Notes under the pieces: model-generated
What the model saw: only the letters and a program-made list of their open reading frames with translations
Told to the model about the DNA's origin: nothing
Database searches by the model: none
Shown: positions 50,980-60,730 of the stretch, one piece after another
How the letters are laid out: each line of letters opens with the position of its first letter
Position numbering within the stretch: the stretch's first letter is position 1
Assembly (NCBI GenBank): GCA_964438515.1
Contig: CAYTLK010000004.1
Location: 1-64,000, forward strand
Direction of reading: 5' to 3'
From: RGIG3701 sp964438515
GTDB taxonomy: Bacteria > Planctomycetota > Planctomycetia > Pirellulales > Thermoguttaceae
DNA length: 64,000 nucleotides
Translations under genes and position numbers: made by a program

Positions 50980-53900
50980 TCAGCGTTCGAAACTGATCGG
51001 AACGAGAAACTCCGCATTTTCAGGAAGCTTGATTCCTTCACTGTATTTCCAGCCGCCCGGCTGCGTGTACGTCGCAGGGGAAAGGAAGGAGGAAAGGCGC
51101 GTGCCGTCCGGAAGCTCAACGACGATTCGAAACGCTCGAATCGAGAAACAGTCGCCGCTGCGGTTCAGAATCTCCAACACGTTTTCTGTCTCAAGCGCCG
51201 CAATCGCCTCCGCAGGAAGCGGGAAACGAACTTCCGAGGAGAAAATCCCATTCTGCTCGTCGCCAGCCGCACCAATCAGGTTTCCAAGCGGCACGCCGTT
51301 CAGTTTTGCAGAGGTCGGATGGTCGGGAGTGTTTCCTCCCAAACCTTTCGCACTGTAACAAAGCCACGCTTTGGAAACTGTATGTAAAACATTCAGCGTG
51401 ACGGCCCGCGTCTCGGAAGCTGCTTCTATTTTGCAGATTTCGGAATCGGAAATTTCCGTGTGACGGTTCCACTGTTTTTCAGCAGAAACCAGTTCCAAAT
51501 CGCCCCAAAGACCCCAGTCGCCGGCCGTGTTGTTTGCGGGACCGCAGTCCGTCACAAGACGCAGCGTCACGCGCGTTCCTTTCTCGCGGCTCAAGTCGCA
51601 CGAAATCGGTTTCCATTCGTGTTTCTCGACGTGTTCTTCCGCCAAAATTTGTTCGGAACCGTCTTTTGAAACGAGTGCGATTTTGTAGTAAATTCCGTCT
51701 CCGACGTCACTTCCGTCTTTCTTTCCGACCAACGCGCGAAACTGAAGCGGAAGCTCTGCCGGAAGGTCGAACGTGTAATCGATTCCGACGCGTCCCGACC
51801 CGTTTTTATACGGCGGATGCGTGAAGAAACCCGTACGAGAAACATCGCCGCAGGGGTTCTCGACGCTGTAACTCACGATCCCGCAGCTCGTTCCGAAATC
51901 CTCCGTCATTTCCTGACCGCGCATCTGCATCCAAGTTTTTCCGCTACGAATATCAAAAGGAGACGAAACATAATTCTGTTCCATGCGGGAACGAAGCACG
52001 ACGGGCTGCGTGTGTGTTCCGTCCGTAATTTCGAGACGGTAAAACTCCGTTTTTTCCGCGGTCGGAACCTCCAATGGAAGCCGTACGACGAAATTCTCCG
52101 GTGTAAATTCCTTCCCGCAAAAACGAACGCGCAGCACGTCCGAAGGCGTATTTTCCGGGTCGAGAACGGGCGTAAGACGCAGGGAAATTTCTGTTAAAGA
52201 CTCACTTTCGATTTCTGTGCGGCAAATCGGCGAGACGAGAAAATCGATGCGTCCTCCTTCCGTGTCGAACCAGAGCCGCGTTCCGTCGGCCGCATTTTCA
52301 GGAACCGTGTACGAGTGCGCGCCGCCGGGACCCGCAATCGAAAGCGTCTCGCCGGGAAAAACGCGGAACCGGACGCACGAAAGCACGTCATTCACCGCTT
52401 CGGAAGCCGAATTTGAGTCGGACGCCGCACCGGATTCTGATTCGGAAACCGTTTCGACGACGTACGAGAATGCGTCTTTTACGGGTTTTACGTAAAAATA
52501 TCCGCGGCTCTGAAACACTTCCGCCTTCCCGATTTTGGAACCATCGTGCGCGAGCGCCGCTGCAGCGGGTTTCACGGATTTTTTCGGAATTCGGAATCCC
52601 ATCTGCGCGTCGGAAAGCGTGATGATTTCCCAATGATTTTCGTCGACTTTACGGCAAACTCCGGCTCCGGAACCGCATGCGAGCGGGAATTTCTGGAACG
52701 AATCGCGTCCGTCGAGGAAAATATAGTCGGGCGAGACCGCATAGTCGCATCGTGTGCCGTCCTGCAGGCCGGAATAGGTGTAAATCTCGGAAAAATCCGA
52801 CTCCTCAAGCGGACTCCAGCCCGTATAAGCGGTTGGAACAAGCTCGATTTCACGGCCGTCGACGGTCGTTTTCATGGGTTCGGACGTGCTTCCATTTGCG
52901 CAAACGACGGTTCCGTCTGTGTATTTCACGACGACTTGTGAACGTTTGTACACGTCTGCCGCAAGCGCCTCGGAAGTGGTGTACAATTTTCCGTCGGGTC
53001 CGCAGTACCGAATGGATTCCGGCGGAACTTGGGTGTAGCGGCTGTGGAGGGCGAGAAGGTTAAAATAACCGCGCCACGTCGTCTGAATTCCAGATTGAAC
53101 CGACAAAAAGCCCGGATGACCGAACGCAAGCGTCGCGGCAAAAAATCGGTCCATTCTTTCCGTTTTCTGAGCGTCCGTCAGACCCGCAAAGGAGTTGCGT
53201 CCCGGATAGAACATCGAAGGATTTCCCATTCCGAACCCGCAGCCGAGGGAGTGCATTTTCAGGAGGTCAAAATCAACGAGCCACGGATTTTCAGGAATAT
53301 TGTACCCTTGATCCTGCGCGTAACTTCCGTCGTTCACGCCGAGATACAAATAATGCATCGGACCCTCCGAATAAACGGGGCCGTTCCACCCTTTTTTCTG
53401 CAAAAGCATGATTTCGCCGTACGCGTAAAACGTCGCCGCATACGTTCCTGCGCCGGGGACCCGAGCGTCGTAATCGACCCGGCTCCAGGGCGAAACAGCC
53501 GTATGAACGTCGCAGTACGCACAGCGGAAATTGAATTTTTTCTGATTAATCGGCGTCAGTTTCTCGCAAAATTCCACCCCTCGCGTCGGTTTCGGAGCGT
53601 AACAACGCGGCCACGCTTTCATCAGCTGACTCTTCGTGTCGCGCGACACCATGTCGACGCTCCAATATTCGTTCACCGGCGCAAAATCCGTGAAATTGTT
53701 GTAGGGTCCGTAGTAAAAACCGAGTTTCCGATTCATGAAGTCGGAATACATTTTCTGTCCTTCGTCGCCGCCTTTTCCGGGAGCCGTACGGGTTCGGAAG
53801 GTGAAACTTTCGCCGCCGTCGCGCCACTCCACCTCGTGGTCGAGAATGAGCGCCTCCGTCATTCCGTAACGATGAATATTGTACCAATATTCGCAGTCTT

Positions 53901-55554
53901 TCTGTCGGTCTCCCGCGCCGTGAGCGATCCACTGACGCGTTCCCATCACGGAGATCCAGGGGGATTTCGGGTTGGGAATCGTCGGAAGAACTTCCTCAAA
54001 TTCGGGACTGACGGTGAGGAAAAAGCGTTCGAAACAGTCGTTGCGCGATCCGTCCGTTTTGGCGTTGTAACGAACGCCGCCGTTGAAAAACGCGCCTCCA
54101 CGTTCCAGCCGCGATTGGGCGTACAACTCGCTTCCGTTTCCCAAATACCAGTCGGTACTTCCCAGTAAGAAGAGCGTCTGTTCGGCAGAATCCTGAAAAA
54201 CAACCGCCTCTGGCCGATCGTGACCGCTGTATCCGTACGTGTAATACGGAATCGGAACGAGTTTTGCCGAACGAACGTCCCCAACGCAAAGCGACCCGAA
54301 CGCAACATCGGCGACGGTCCCTCCGACACTGCGCGTTTCGAGAATCAGCGACTTTCCAAGCATCTGAAGCGTGTATTTTACCGGAACCCGGAACTCTTTC
54401 TGCGTCGAAACGGCGGTTGAAGCGTCAGGCGAAGCGGCGGTTGAAGCGGCGGTTGAAGCGTCAGAAGAAACGTCGGCCGCAACTGCGTTCCACTGCGTTT
54501 CTACGGTGTTTCCGACTTTTTTGGCCGAAACGAATTCGTGACGCAAAACCGGCAGAATTTGGTGCGAGTCCGGCGTCACAACCTGTTTTACCCCTCCATT
54601 TTGCAGAGGATGAAACGCATTCGCGCCCTCCCACGAAAGTGTGAGTGCGTCCCACGGCGCAGAATCGTCGGCCGTCGGAGCGTAAACGCACTCAAGCGTT
54701 CCGTCCTGCGCGGCGCAAGTGAACGTGAAACGAGAATCTTTTTCTTCTGTATAATTTTCGTAATTCCCAGCACAATCCGGAAGAATGGTTTCGGGACGCG
54801 TTGGAAACGGAAGCACTCCCGCACCTGTATTTACGCCCTGATTTTGTTCCGGAACGACGATTCCGCGCTTCGGACGTTCAGAAAACTCCAGTTCTTTTGC
54901 GGGTTCGGACAGCGTGTCGCGCCGCACTGCCAAATTGTCGAAATACAAAACGCGGTCTTCCACATTTCGGCCTCCAGAAACAGAAAACCCTTCAAAACAC
55001 GTGCCGGGCTGATTCAAACACGCCGTTTGTTCGGGAGTGAGACGCAAAAACGGAAGGAACCACTCGCGCCAGTTCACGTATGCAAGCGGATATTCGTACC
55101 GTTTTCCATCTTCGGACTTAAAGAGGGCCGCGACCGAAACGGCCGGCGTGGAGGAGTCGGGGACCCACGACCAATTGTTCCCGTAAATCCAGCAGGAAAT
55201 CGCGTCGAAATCGAGAGTTTCTGCGTTTTTCAGCTTCGAAACAGGGACCGGCGTCCGAAGCAGAATTTTGACGTTCGGCGCAGCGGCGGGTTTTTCTGAG
55301 GCGCAGCGGTACGTGAGTTTTCCGACGAAATCGCCCCAGATTTTTTGTTCGTTGGAACGTTCGAAAGCCGCCGTACTTTCCGTCGTTTCGATGTACCACG
55401 CATCTTCAAACGGAGCCTCAAAATCGACGAGCGGCGGCACTTCGTCCTCGAATCGGTTCGCCCAATCCATCTCGTACGGACGTTTTCCCTCCGCATGAAG
55501 CATCCCGCTTGAAATCAGTCCAAAAAACAAAGCCAGAAATAGTTTTCGACACAT
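50980..55554 (-). CDS. Very large exported protein, possibly a carbohydrate-active enzyme
   Basis: 1,524 residues from the ATG at 55554 (an in-frame TTG lies four codons upstream). Signal peptide about 1-22 (LFLALFFGLISSGMLHAEG). Residues about 25-220 look like a carbohydrate-binding type beta sandwich (DFDAISCWIYGNNWSWVPDS, then VEDRVLYFDNLAVRR). The middle (about 480-960) reads as a possible TIM barrel with acidic strand ends: EALILDHEVEW, FRCAYCDVHTAVSPW, GWNGPVYSEGPMHYLYLG, NPWLVDFDLLKMHSLGCGFG and GFLSVQSGI. The Asp and Glu in these ends could be catalytic. The C-terminal ~500 residues appear to be beta-rich modules ending in a jellyroll-like segment (PLQFRALVGKKDGS). I do not recognise a named glycoside hydrolase family. 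It may share transcription with the rhomboid-SBP-TPR operon, 106 bp upstream. Confidence 0.65.
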   Translation of the reverse strand: MCRKLFLALFFGLISSGMLHAEGKRPYEMDWANRFEDEVPPLVDFEAPFEDAWYIETTESTAAFERSNEQKIWGDFVGKLTYRCASEKPAAAPNVKILLRTPVPVSKLKNAETLDFDAISCWIYGNNWSWVPDSSTPAVSVAALFKSEDGKRYEYPLAYVNWREWFLPFLRLTPEQTACLNQPGTCFEGFSVSGGRNVEDRVLYFDNLAVRRDTLSEPAKELEFSERPKRGIVVPEQNQGVNTGAGVLPFPTRPETILPDCAGNYENYTEEKDSRFTFTCAAQDGTLECVYAPTADDSAPWDALTLSWEGANAFHPLQNGGVKQVVTPDSHQILPVLRHEFVSAKKVGNTVETQWNAVAADVSSDASTAASTAASPDASTAVSTQKEFRVPVKYTLQMLGKSLILETRSVGGTVADVAFGSLCVGDVRSAKLVPIPYYTYGYSGHDRPEAVVFQDSAEQTLFLLGSTDWYLGNGSELYAQSRLERGGAFFNGGVRYNAKTDGSRNDCFERFFLTVSPEFEEVLPTIPNPKSPWISVMGTRQWIAHGAGDRQKDCEYWYNIHRYGMTEALILDHEVEWRDGGESFTFRTRTAPGKGGDEGQKMYSDFMNRKLGFYYGPYNNFTDFAPVNEYWSVDMVSRDTKSQLMKAWPRCYAPKPTRGVEFCEKLTPINQKKFNFRCAYCDVHTAVSPWSRVDYDARVPGAGTYAATFYAYGEIMLLQKKGWNGPVYSEGPMHYLYLGVNDGSYAQDQGYNIPENPWLVDFDLLKMHSLGCGFGMGNPSMFYPGRNSFAGLTDAQKTERMDRFFAATLAFGHPGFLSVQSGIQTTWRGYFNLLALHSRYTQVPPESIRYCGPDGKLYTTSEALAADVYKRSQVVVKYTDGTVVCANGSTSEPMKTTVDGREIELVPTAYTGWSPLEESDFSEIYTYSGLQDGTRCDYAVSPDYIFLDGRDSFQKFPLACGSGAGVCRKVDENHWEIITLSDAQMGFRIPKKSVKPAAAALAHDGSKIGKAEVFQSRGYFYVKPVKDAFSYVVETVSESESGAASDSNSASEAVNDVLSCVRFRVFPGETLSIAGPGGAHSYTVPENAADGTRLWFDTEGGRIDFLVSPICRTEIESESLTEISLRLTPVLDPENTPSDVLRVRFCGKEFTPENFVVRLPLEVPTAEKTEFYRLEITDGTHTQPVVLRSRMEQNYVSSPFDIRSGKTWMQMRGQEMTEDFGTSCGIVSYSVENPCGDVSRTGFFTHPPYKNGSGRVGIDYTFDLPAELPLQFRALVGKKDGSDVGDGIYYKIALVSKDGSEQILAEEHVEKHEWKPISCDLSREKGTRVTLRLVTDCGPANNTAGDWGLWGDLELVSAEKQWNRHTEISDSEICKIEAASETRAVTLNVLHTVSKAWLCYSAKGLGGNTPDHPTSAKLNGVPLGNLIGAAGDEQNGIFSSEVRFPLPAEAIAALETENVLEILNRSGDCFSIRAFRIVVELPDGTRLSSFLSPATYTQPGGWKYSEGIKLPENAEFLVPISFER

Positions 55555-55611
55555 TTTGAAATCCAATCGTAAAAAAGAAATAAAAGGGGGGGTGGGGGTT
55601 CTAAGTTTTCA

Positions 55612-55660
55612 GGAACATACGTTCAGCGGGCACAAAGCCCGCCGCTCGCCGGATGGGTTC
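55612..55660 (-). repeat. Family C fragment
   Basis: Inverted partial copy ('gttcagcgggcacaaagccc', 'gccgctcgcc'), placed exactly at the 3' end of the TPR gene at 55661, where its hairpin may stop transcription. Confidence 0.7.
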
Positions 55661-57463
55661 CTATTCTGTCGGCGCGTCTTCCGTTTTTTCAGGAAGATGG
55701 ATGCGAAAATGTTCCAAATTTTCCACAAGATTCAACTTTTCAAACGGTTCCAAATCCACCGCCTGAGACTGTTCGTGAAACGCATCTTCGTAACGCTCCT
55801 GCGCAAAATACACACACGCAAGTGTATCCATAATTCCAGGCGTCTCGGGCTGAATTTCAAGCGCCCGCACCGCGTTCTGTTCCGCCTGTTTCAGTTCTCG
55901 ACCCGTATTTGCGGCGAGCCACGCGTGACGATTCAGAAGGGTTTGAAGCGACGTATCGAGGACGCTCCGATTCCCCTGCAGCGCCTGCTGAATGTTCCGA
56001 TTCGTTTGATTCAAATCGCGTTCAATGTACTTTTCAATTTCGGCGAGCCACGCATCGTCGTGCGTGTACAAAGCGATGCGGCGCGCTAAAATCAGCACAT
56101 CCACATCAATATCCTTCTTGACCGCCATCGACTCGGAAAGCGTCTTTTTTGCCGACTCATAATCGCGGTTTACGCAAGCCATTCGCGCCTGCATAAGCGA
56201 CATCATATTTATAGCCGCCCGCTGTTCCGGCTCCATCGCGTCTCCCGAAAGAAAGAGGAATCGACGAACTTCCTTGTACAGCTGCAGCGCGTCTGAAAAC
56301 TGACCGGTTGAAGAAAGAATGGCGGAATAATACGGCAAAAGTTTCGCACGTTCCGACGGCTGAATACTCGTCAAAATACGCAAAGTTTCTTTGCCGCCGA
56401 GGTCCCAGGAACCGCGATTGAAGAGGTACTGAACCTGATGAAGCCGAAAAACGATTTGCGTGAGCCGCGTGAGGGCGTCCGCGTCGGAATTCACCTGAAG
56501 AATGTCGAAATTCTGTTCTTCCGTCTTCGTCCAAAACTGCTCGGCCGCCGTCGTTTCGCCCTGGGAATACAGGATTTCCTCGACGCTGTAAATGTAACTT
56601 TTGTACAGGAAAAGCGCTTCGTACGACGTCTTTTCGTTAAACAGTCGGCGCAAAATCTCTTCGTATTTCATCACGAGGGGCTGAAGGACGGAACTGTTCG
56701 ACGGATCGTTCGGTTTCGGAAGTGTCTTCAACCCAAGTTCCATCGAAACGAGGTGTTTCAACAGCTGAATTCCCGGCGATTCTTTCTGTACGTCTTTCAA
56801 ATATTCCTGAATCTGCACGAGGAGCGCGCCGCGTTCACGCATCGACTCCTCCCTGCGTTTTTCGAACGAAACGGGGTCTGGAAACGCTTTGTCGTTCGGG
56901 AAAAGCTGCGGAAATTGTTGAAAACGCGCGCCGAACGGTAAATTCGCAATCACACCAAGCGCGGCGGCGTACGAACAGTACGAATCCTCTTCCCGAAACA
57001 GAATACGAAGCAGAGGCCGAATGGTGGTTCCAGGCGTGCACTGTCCCAGCGTGTAAAGCAGATTGATGCGGCTCGACGAATCAAGCGTCGGGTACGCATT
57101 CAGCAGAAGACGAACCTGCGGCGAATCGCCCGAATACACGACGTTGCGCGTCAAAAGATGGCGGCAGTACTGCGCCAGCTCGGAAATCGTGAAATCGTCG
57201 GACGTCTTTGCGGCTTCCAACGCATCGATCGCCGTGCTTCCAAAATCCAAAATCTCGCGCCCCGCCTGTTCACGAACCCGATTCGAGGGGCTTCCGAGGT
57301 CCTGAATAAGGGCGTTCAGCCGCTGCGTTTCTTCCGGAGAAAGCGGTTTCTCTCCGAATTCCAGCGCCGAAACGGAAACCGAAGTGAAAACGGAAACACT
57401 CGACGTCAGCGCCAGAATCGTTGCAAAAATCGAATTTATTCGTACATTGAATCGTTTTTTCAT
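55661..57463 (-). CDS. Exported HEAT/TPR repeat protein
   Basis: 600 residues. The ATG at 57463 overlaps the stop of the upstream gene (ATGA), which fixes the start. Signal peptide 1-32. Residues about 35-130 are HEAT-like (RLNALIQDLGSPSNRVREQA, ILDFGSTAIDALEAAKTSDD). A mid region follows in which no repeat is clear, and then TPR-type helices from about 300 (AKLLPYYSAILSSTGQFSDA) to the end (IMDTLACVYFAQERYEDAFH). Such proteins are scaffolds. Translational coupling to the peptide-binding protein suggests they work together at the envelope. No enzyme motif. Confidence 0.8.
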   Translation of the reverse strand: MKKRFNVRINSIFATILALTSSVSVFTSVSVSALEFGEKPLSPEETQRLNALIQDLGSPSNRVREQAGREILDFGSTAIDALEAAKTSDDFTISELAQYCRHLLTRNVVYSGDSPQVRLLLNAYPTLDSSSRINLLYTLGQCTPGTTIRPLLRILFREEDSYCSYAAALGVIANLPFGARFQQFPQLFPNDKAFPDPVSFEKRREESMRERGALLVQIQEYLKDVQKESPGIQLLKHLVSMELGLKTLPKPNDPSNSSVLQPLVMKYEEILRRLFNEKTSYEALFLYKSYIYSVEEILYSQGETTAAEQFWTKTEEQNFDILQVNSDADALTRLTQIVFRLHQVQYLFNRGSWDLGGKETLRILTSIQPSERAKLLPYYSAILSSTGQFSDALQLYKEVRRFLFLSGDAMEPEQRAAINMMSLMQARMACVNRDYESAKKTLSESMAVKKDIDVDVLILARRIALYTHDDAWLAEIEKYIERDLNQTNRNIQQALQGNRSVLDTSLQTLLNRHAWLAANTGRELKQAEQNAVRALEIQPETPGIMDTLACVYFAQERYEDAFHEQSQAVDLEPFEKLNLVENLEHFRIHLPEKTEDAPTE

Positions 57464-59529
57464 TCTGAAACCTGAACTTCTTTCCAGGAGTTTTGCAGAA
57501 AAGCGTCGGAGAAATCGAATCCCACGCCGCGCAGTTTTTTGTTGAAACCGATACTTGTATTTCGATTGTAGAGCCAAATACACGGATAATCGTTGTAAAT
57601 CCGTGTATGAATCTGTTTGTAAATTTCCATTCTTTTCGGACGGTCAAACTCCTGAAGCCCCTTTTTGAACAGCTCGTCGACTTTCGGGTTGGAATACGAC
57701 ATATAGTTTCTCGGCGCATTCGTCCCCCAAATATTCTCGCTCGAATACGGGTCCTCGCCGCCGCCCCAGCCGCCCAAATACATCTGGAATTTGTGCGCCT
57801 GCGTCCTCTGACACAGAACGTTGAACTCGATCGACTGCACACGGCAATCGATTCCCAAATGACGCATACAGCACGCAAAAAGGTTTCCCATTTCGATTGC
57901 TTCAGGCGTCGTCGTCGTGAGGATCGTGAATTGGAACGGAACGCGCGCGCCGCGCCACTCATGGTCGAGGAGGCCGTCGGAATTTGTGTCGCTCCACCCC
58001 GCCTCGGCGAGCAGGGCGTGTGCACGTTCAAAATCCTGTTTTAAGTACGGTAAATTTGCATCTTTCGGGAAAAACGGAGCCGTCTCGGCGTAGAGACCGC
58101 GGCACTGCGTGTCGAGTCCTTTTCGATGGACTTTCAGCATTTCGTCGTAATCGAACGCAAACGAAAGCGCCTGACGCACCCGAATATCCTGGAAAAACGG
58201 ACAGTCGGCCGACATATTGAACCAGAGGGCGAAATACGTCCAGCACGGAGCGGATGCTTTCGTATTCAGACGGTAAAAATCGGGCGTCGTCGCCTGCGTG
58301 AGCCACAGTTCCGGAAGAAGAAGCATCGTTTCCACATCGCCGTTTTTCATCTGCATGAAAGCGGTCGCACTGTCGGGCGAAATGGTGAAATGAACCCGCT
58401 TGAAGAACGGTTTTTCCCGCACCTGTTTCCCATGAAACATGTAATAATTTTCATTCCGCAGAAAAACAATCGACGTGTTGGGACGATGCTTTTCGACGAC
58501 GTACGGACCGGCGGTCACGGGGTTGTGTTCCTGTTCCTGATGAAACGGCGTGCGTGTAAGAGTTGGGTCGGCCGCGATTGTTTTTTCGTAAATGTGCTTC
58601 GGAATGATGTAAAACGACATACTTTGCGGACTGATCGGCGTCGCGTTCTGATGGAAAAACACGAGCGTCCGCGCGTCGTACGCCTTGCACCCCATCAGAA
58701 GGTCCGTCCCCGACCGAATTCCAAAAATCGGAACCGTAGACGACATAATGACGTTGTACGAAAATTCCCAGTCGTAAGCCGTCAGCGGCTCGCCGTCCGA
58801 CCAAAGAAGATCGCCGCGCAGCACGATTTTATCCATCATGTGGTCGGCACTCGATTCCCACGAAACGATTGTGTCGGCGTTTCCCACAAATTCCAGCGTG
58901 TCGAAATGCGTGTTGAAGAGCGACGTCTGCGTGTAGTGAATCGCGTCGAGGTCCGGCGACGTACTGAAAAATAACGGGTTGAAGGACCCTACATCGGCCC
59001 CCAAATGACGATGATACTCCGCCTCATAATCGACTTCCGGCGACAGCTGCGAGGGATTCATCCCTTCACGCGGCGGAACGCGTTCGAACGCTCCCACAAT
59101 CTGCGCGTTGGTTTCGGGCGTCGTATTTTCCATCTTGGACGCTTCCGCAAGCGTTTTTTCCGGTGTGCCGGCATTAAAGTGCTGTTCCACAAGCGCGTAT
59201 CCCCCCACGATGGGACGCGGGAGCCAGCCGCCGCAGTCCGACGCGATTTTCTCAACGTCCGCCAGCGACGCAGGATACGTAAATCCAGACTCTGTACGAA
59301 TTTCAATCCCCAGATCGCCGAGCACAAATTTTCCGTCCAAGGCGGGCGGAGCCTCCGCGTCGGTGTTTGTTGCACAATTTTCACTCTGTGTCGGCTGCAA
59401 GCGTCCCATCGCGTGAAAAAGCAGATACGCAACGAACAGCGCGCCCGCGGCAAACAAAACGTAGGGAAAAATCGAACTCTGCGCGTCTGAAAAGCGTTTG
59501 GGACCGTCGGTTGTTTGATTTTTGTCCAT
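57460..59529 (-). CDS. Peptide/oligopeptide ABC-type substrate-binding protein (SBP family 5) with N-terminal membrane anchor
   Basis: 689 residues, longer than usual (about 540) because of an added N-terminal part. GGAGATAAAATCA precedes the ATG, lying inside the end of the rhomboid gene. A single hydrophobic helix at about 24-46 (PYVLFAAGALFVAYLLFHAM) without lipobox or clear cleavage site is followed by a linker of about 120 residues. The DppA/OppA-like body follows: GSFNPLFFSTSPDLDAIHYT, DKIVLRGDLLWSDGEPLTAY, YVVEKHRPNTSIVFLRNENY, IRVRQALSFAFDYDEMLKVH, and KMEIYKQIHTRIYNDYPCIW near the C-terminus. No permease or ATPase genes are in the window, so it may serve as a receptor or use a distant transporter. 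Confidence 0.88.
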   Translation of the reverse strand: MDKNQTTDGPKRFSDAQSSIFPYVLFAAGALFVAYLLFHAMGRLQPTQSENCATNTDAEAPPALDGKFVLGDLGIEIRTESGFTYPASLADVEKIASDCGGWLPRPIVGGYALVEQHFNAGTPEKTLAEASKMENTTPETNAQIVGAFERVPPREGMNPSQLSPEVDYEAEYHRHLGADVGSFNPLFFSTSPDLDAIHYTQTSLFNTHFDTLEFVGNADTIVSWESSADHMMDKIVLRGDLLWSDGEPLTAYDWEFSYNVIMSSTVPIFGIRSGTDLLMGCKAYDARTLVFFHQNATPISPQSMSFYIIPKHIYEKTIAADPTLTRTPFHQEQEHNPVTAGPYVVEKHRPNTSIVFLRNENYYMFHGKQVREKPFFKRVHFTISPDSATAFMQMKNGDVETMLLLPELWLTQATTPDFYRLNTKASAPCWTYFALWFNMSADCPFFQDIRVRQALSFAFDYDEMLKVHRKGLDTQCRGLYAETAPFFPKDANLPYLKQDFERAHALLAEAGWSDTNSDGLLDHEWRGARVPFQFTILTTTTPEAIEMGNLFACCMRHLGIDCRVQSIEFNVLCQRTQAHKFQMYLGGWGGGEDPYSSENIWGTNAPRNYMSYSNPKVDELFKKGLQEFDRPKRMEIYKQIHTRIYNDYPCIWLYNRNTSIGFNKKLRGVGFDFSDAFLQNSWKEVQVSE

Positions 59530-59534
59530 TGATT

Positions 59535-60533
59535 TTATCTCCGCGTACGATATTTCTGACTGGCTTCCCGCAGGCGCTGAAGTTCCGCAGGAGTGAGGCT
59601 TTGCATTCCTTGTTCGGAGATTTTTTTCAGAAGCCGTTCCACGTCGGCCTGAAGATTTTGAAACTCCTGGTCGTTGCGGGTTTCCTCTTCGGAACGCGAG
59701 GCGGGGGCGTAACCGTACGAATCGTCTTCGTATTCATCGTCGCGATCGACGTATCCGCCGCCGTTCGAACCCGAACCGGACGAATTCCCGAACCCGAACC
59801 GGAATCGGTTTCCGCTGTTATAATTTCGAATCTGTCGGTTTCCCAGTCCGAGAAGGGAGGCGATTCGGACCTTCGAGAAGTAATACAGAATGGCGAAAGC
59901 GGCGCCTGCGAGGTGGACGCTGTGCGCGACGTTCGAACCAGATTGCTGGGCGCCTGCGAGGTCCATTCCGACAAGAAGAATTCCGAACAAAAATGCAGGA
60001 ATGGGAAGAATTCCCCAAATATAAATGGTTACGCGAGGGAAGTTGAACGCAAACAGAATCACGACTGCCGTCACGCCGCCGCTTGCACCCACGAGCGGAA
60101 TGTGCGCCAGAGCGTACAAATTCACGGGTGAAAGAGCTTCACGAGCCTGAAGGAGCGTCACGTAGGACGTTCCCGACCAGTACAGTCCCCCAACGAGGAT
60201 CGAGACGAGGTAGAAACAGAGGAATTCCCACTTTCCGTACTTCATTTCCACATACTGACCGAGAAAAAACAGCCCCAGCATGTTTCCGAACAAGTGCCAG
60301 ATGCTGCTCGTATCGTGGCAGAAACCGTACGTGAGGAACCGATACCAGTGCGTCCATTGCGGAAAATCGACGGCCCGAAGCGCCAGAAAGCCGGAAATTT
60401 TCCCGCCGGAGTAGCTGTCGCAGAGCCAAATGATGACATTTAAAATAATGATATAAAATAACGCGGAGTGTTCCTTGCGTGGTTTTGACCACTGCGGCAC
60501 TTCGCGGTAGTAATCTCGATCCTGAAAACCCAT
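59535..60533 (-). CDS. Rhomboid-family intramembrane serine protease
   Basis: 332 residues from the ATG at 60533, after AAAAGGATTCATT. Six to seven membrane helices. Catalytic Ser151 in LVGASGGVTA and His207 in NVAHSVHLAGAAF; HLFGNMLGLFFLGQYVE provides the conserved HxxxN-like oxyanion helix. The C-terminal ~100 residues are soluble: a Gly/Asn/Ser-rich low-complexity stretch, then a charged helix (FQNLQADVERLLKKISEQGM), an arrangement I associate with planctomycete rhomboids. It cleaves single-pass proteins in the membrane. The very next gene, 5 bp on, encodes a single-pass anchored binding protein. Confidence 0.92.
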   Translation of the reverse strand: MGFQDRDYYREVPQWSKPRKEHSALFYIIILNVIIWLCDSYSGGKISGFLALRAVDFPQWTHWYRFLTYGFCHDTSSIWHLFGNMLGLFFLGQYVEMKYGKWEFLCFYLVSILVGGLYWSGTSYVTLLQAREALSPVNLYALAHIPLVGASGGVTAVVILFAFNFPRVTIYIWGILPIPAFLFGILLVGMDLAGAQQSGSNVAHSVHLAGAAFAILYYFSKVRIASLLGLGNRQIRNYNSGNRFRFGFGNSSGSGSNGGGYVDRDDEYEDDSYGYAPASRSEEETRNDQEFQNLQADVERLLKKISEQGMQSLTPAELQRLREASQKYRTRR

Positions 60534-60595
60534 AATGAATCCTTTTTCAAGAGAAGAAATGTGTGAAACTTCCATTATCCGTTTAATGTTTTCCT

Positions 60596-60624
60596 ATTTT
60601 ACACGATTTTGTATCCTTTTGCAA
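60596..60624 (-). promoter_or_regulatory. Sigma70-type promoter of the rhomboid operon
   Basis: Minus strand TTGCAA (60619-60624), a 17-bp spacer and TAAAAT (60596-60601); start near 60589, about 56 nt before the ATG. Confidence 0.5.
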
Positions 60625-60675
60625 GGCGGGAGGAAAAATTTTTCTCTTTTTTTGAAGAAAGAACGATTTTGCTAC

Positions 60676-60703
60676 TTGACTTTCTACCGTTCTTTTTTAC
60701 AAT
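60676..60703 (+). promoter_or_regulatory. Sigma70-type promoter upstream of family B copy B3
   Basis: TTGACT (60676-60681), a 16-bp spacer and TACAAT (60698-60703). Initiation near 60710 puts the whole B3 element (60731-60838) inside the leader of the gene at 60883. Confidence 0.65.
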
Positions 60704-60730
60704 AAAAGAACGGATGAAGTTGGCGGGTTC

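Noticed and set aside
50677..51387. 236-codon plus-strand frame between the pseudogene and the large exported protein
   Set aside because: It runs antisense across the start of rhuM, a hairpin and the 3' end of another gene, and no domain is visible.
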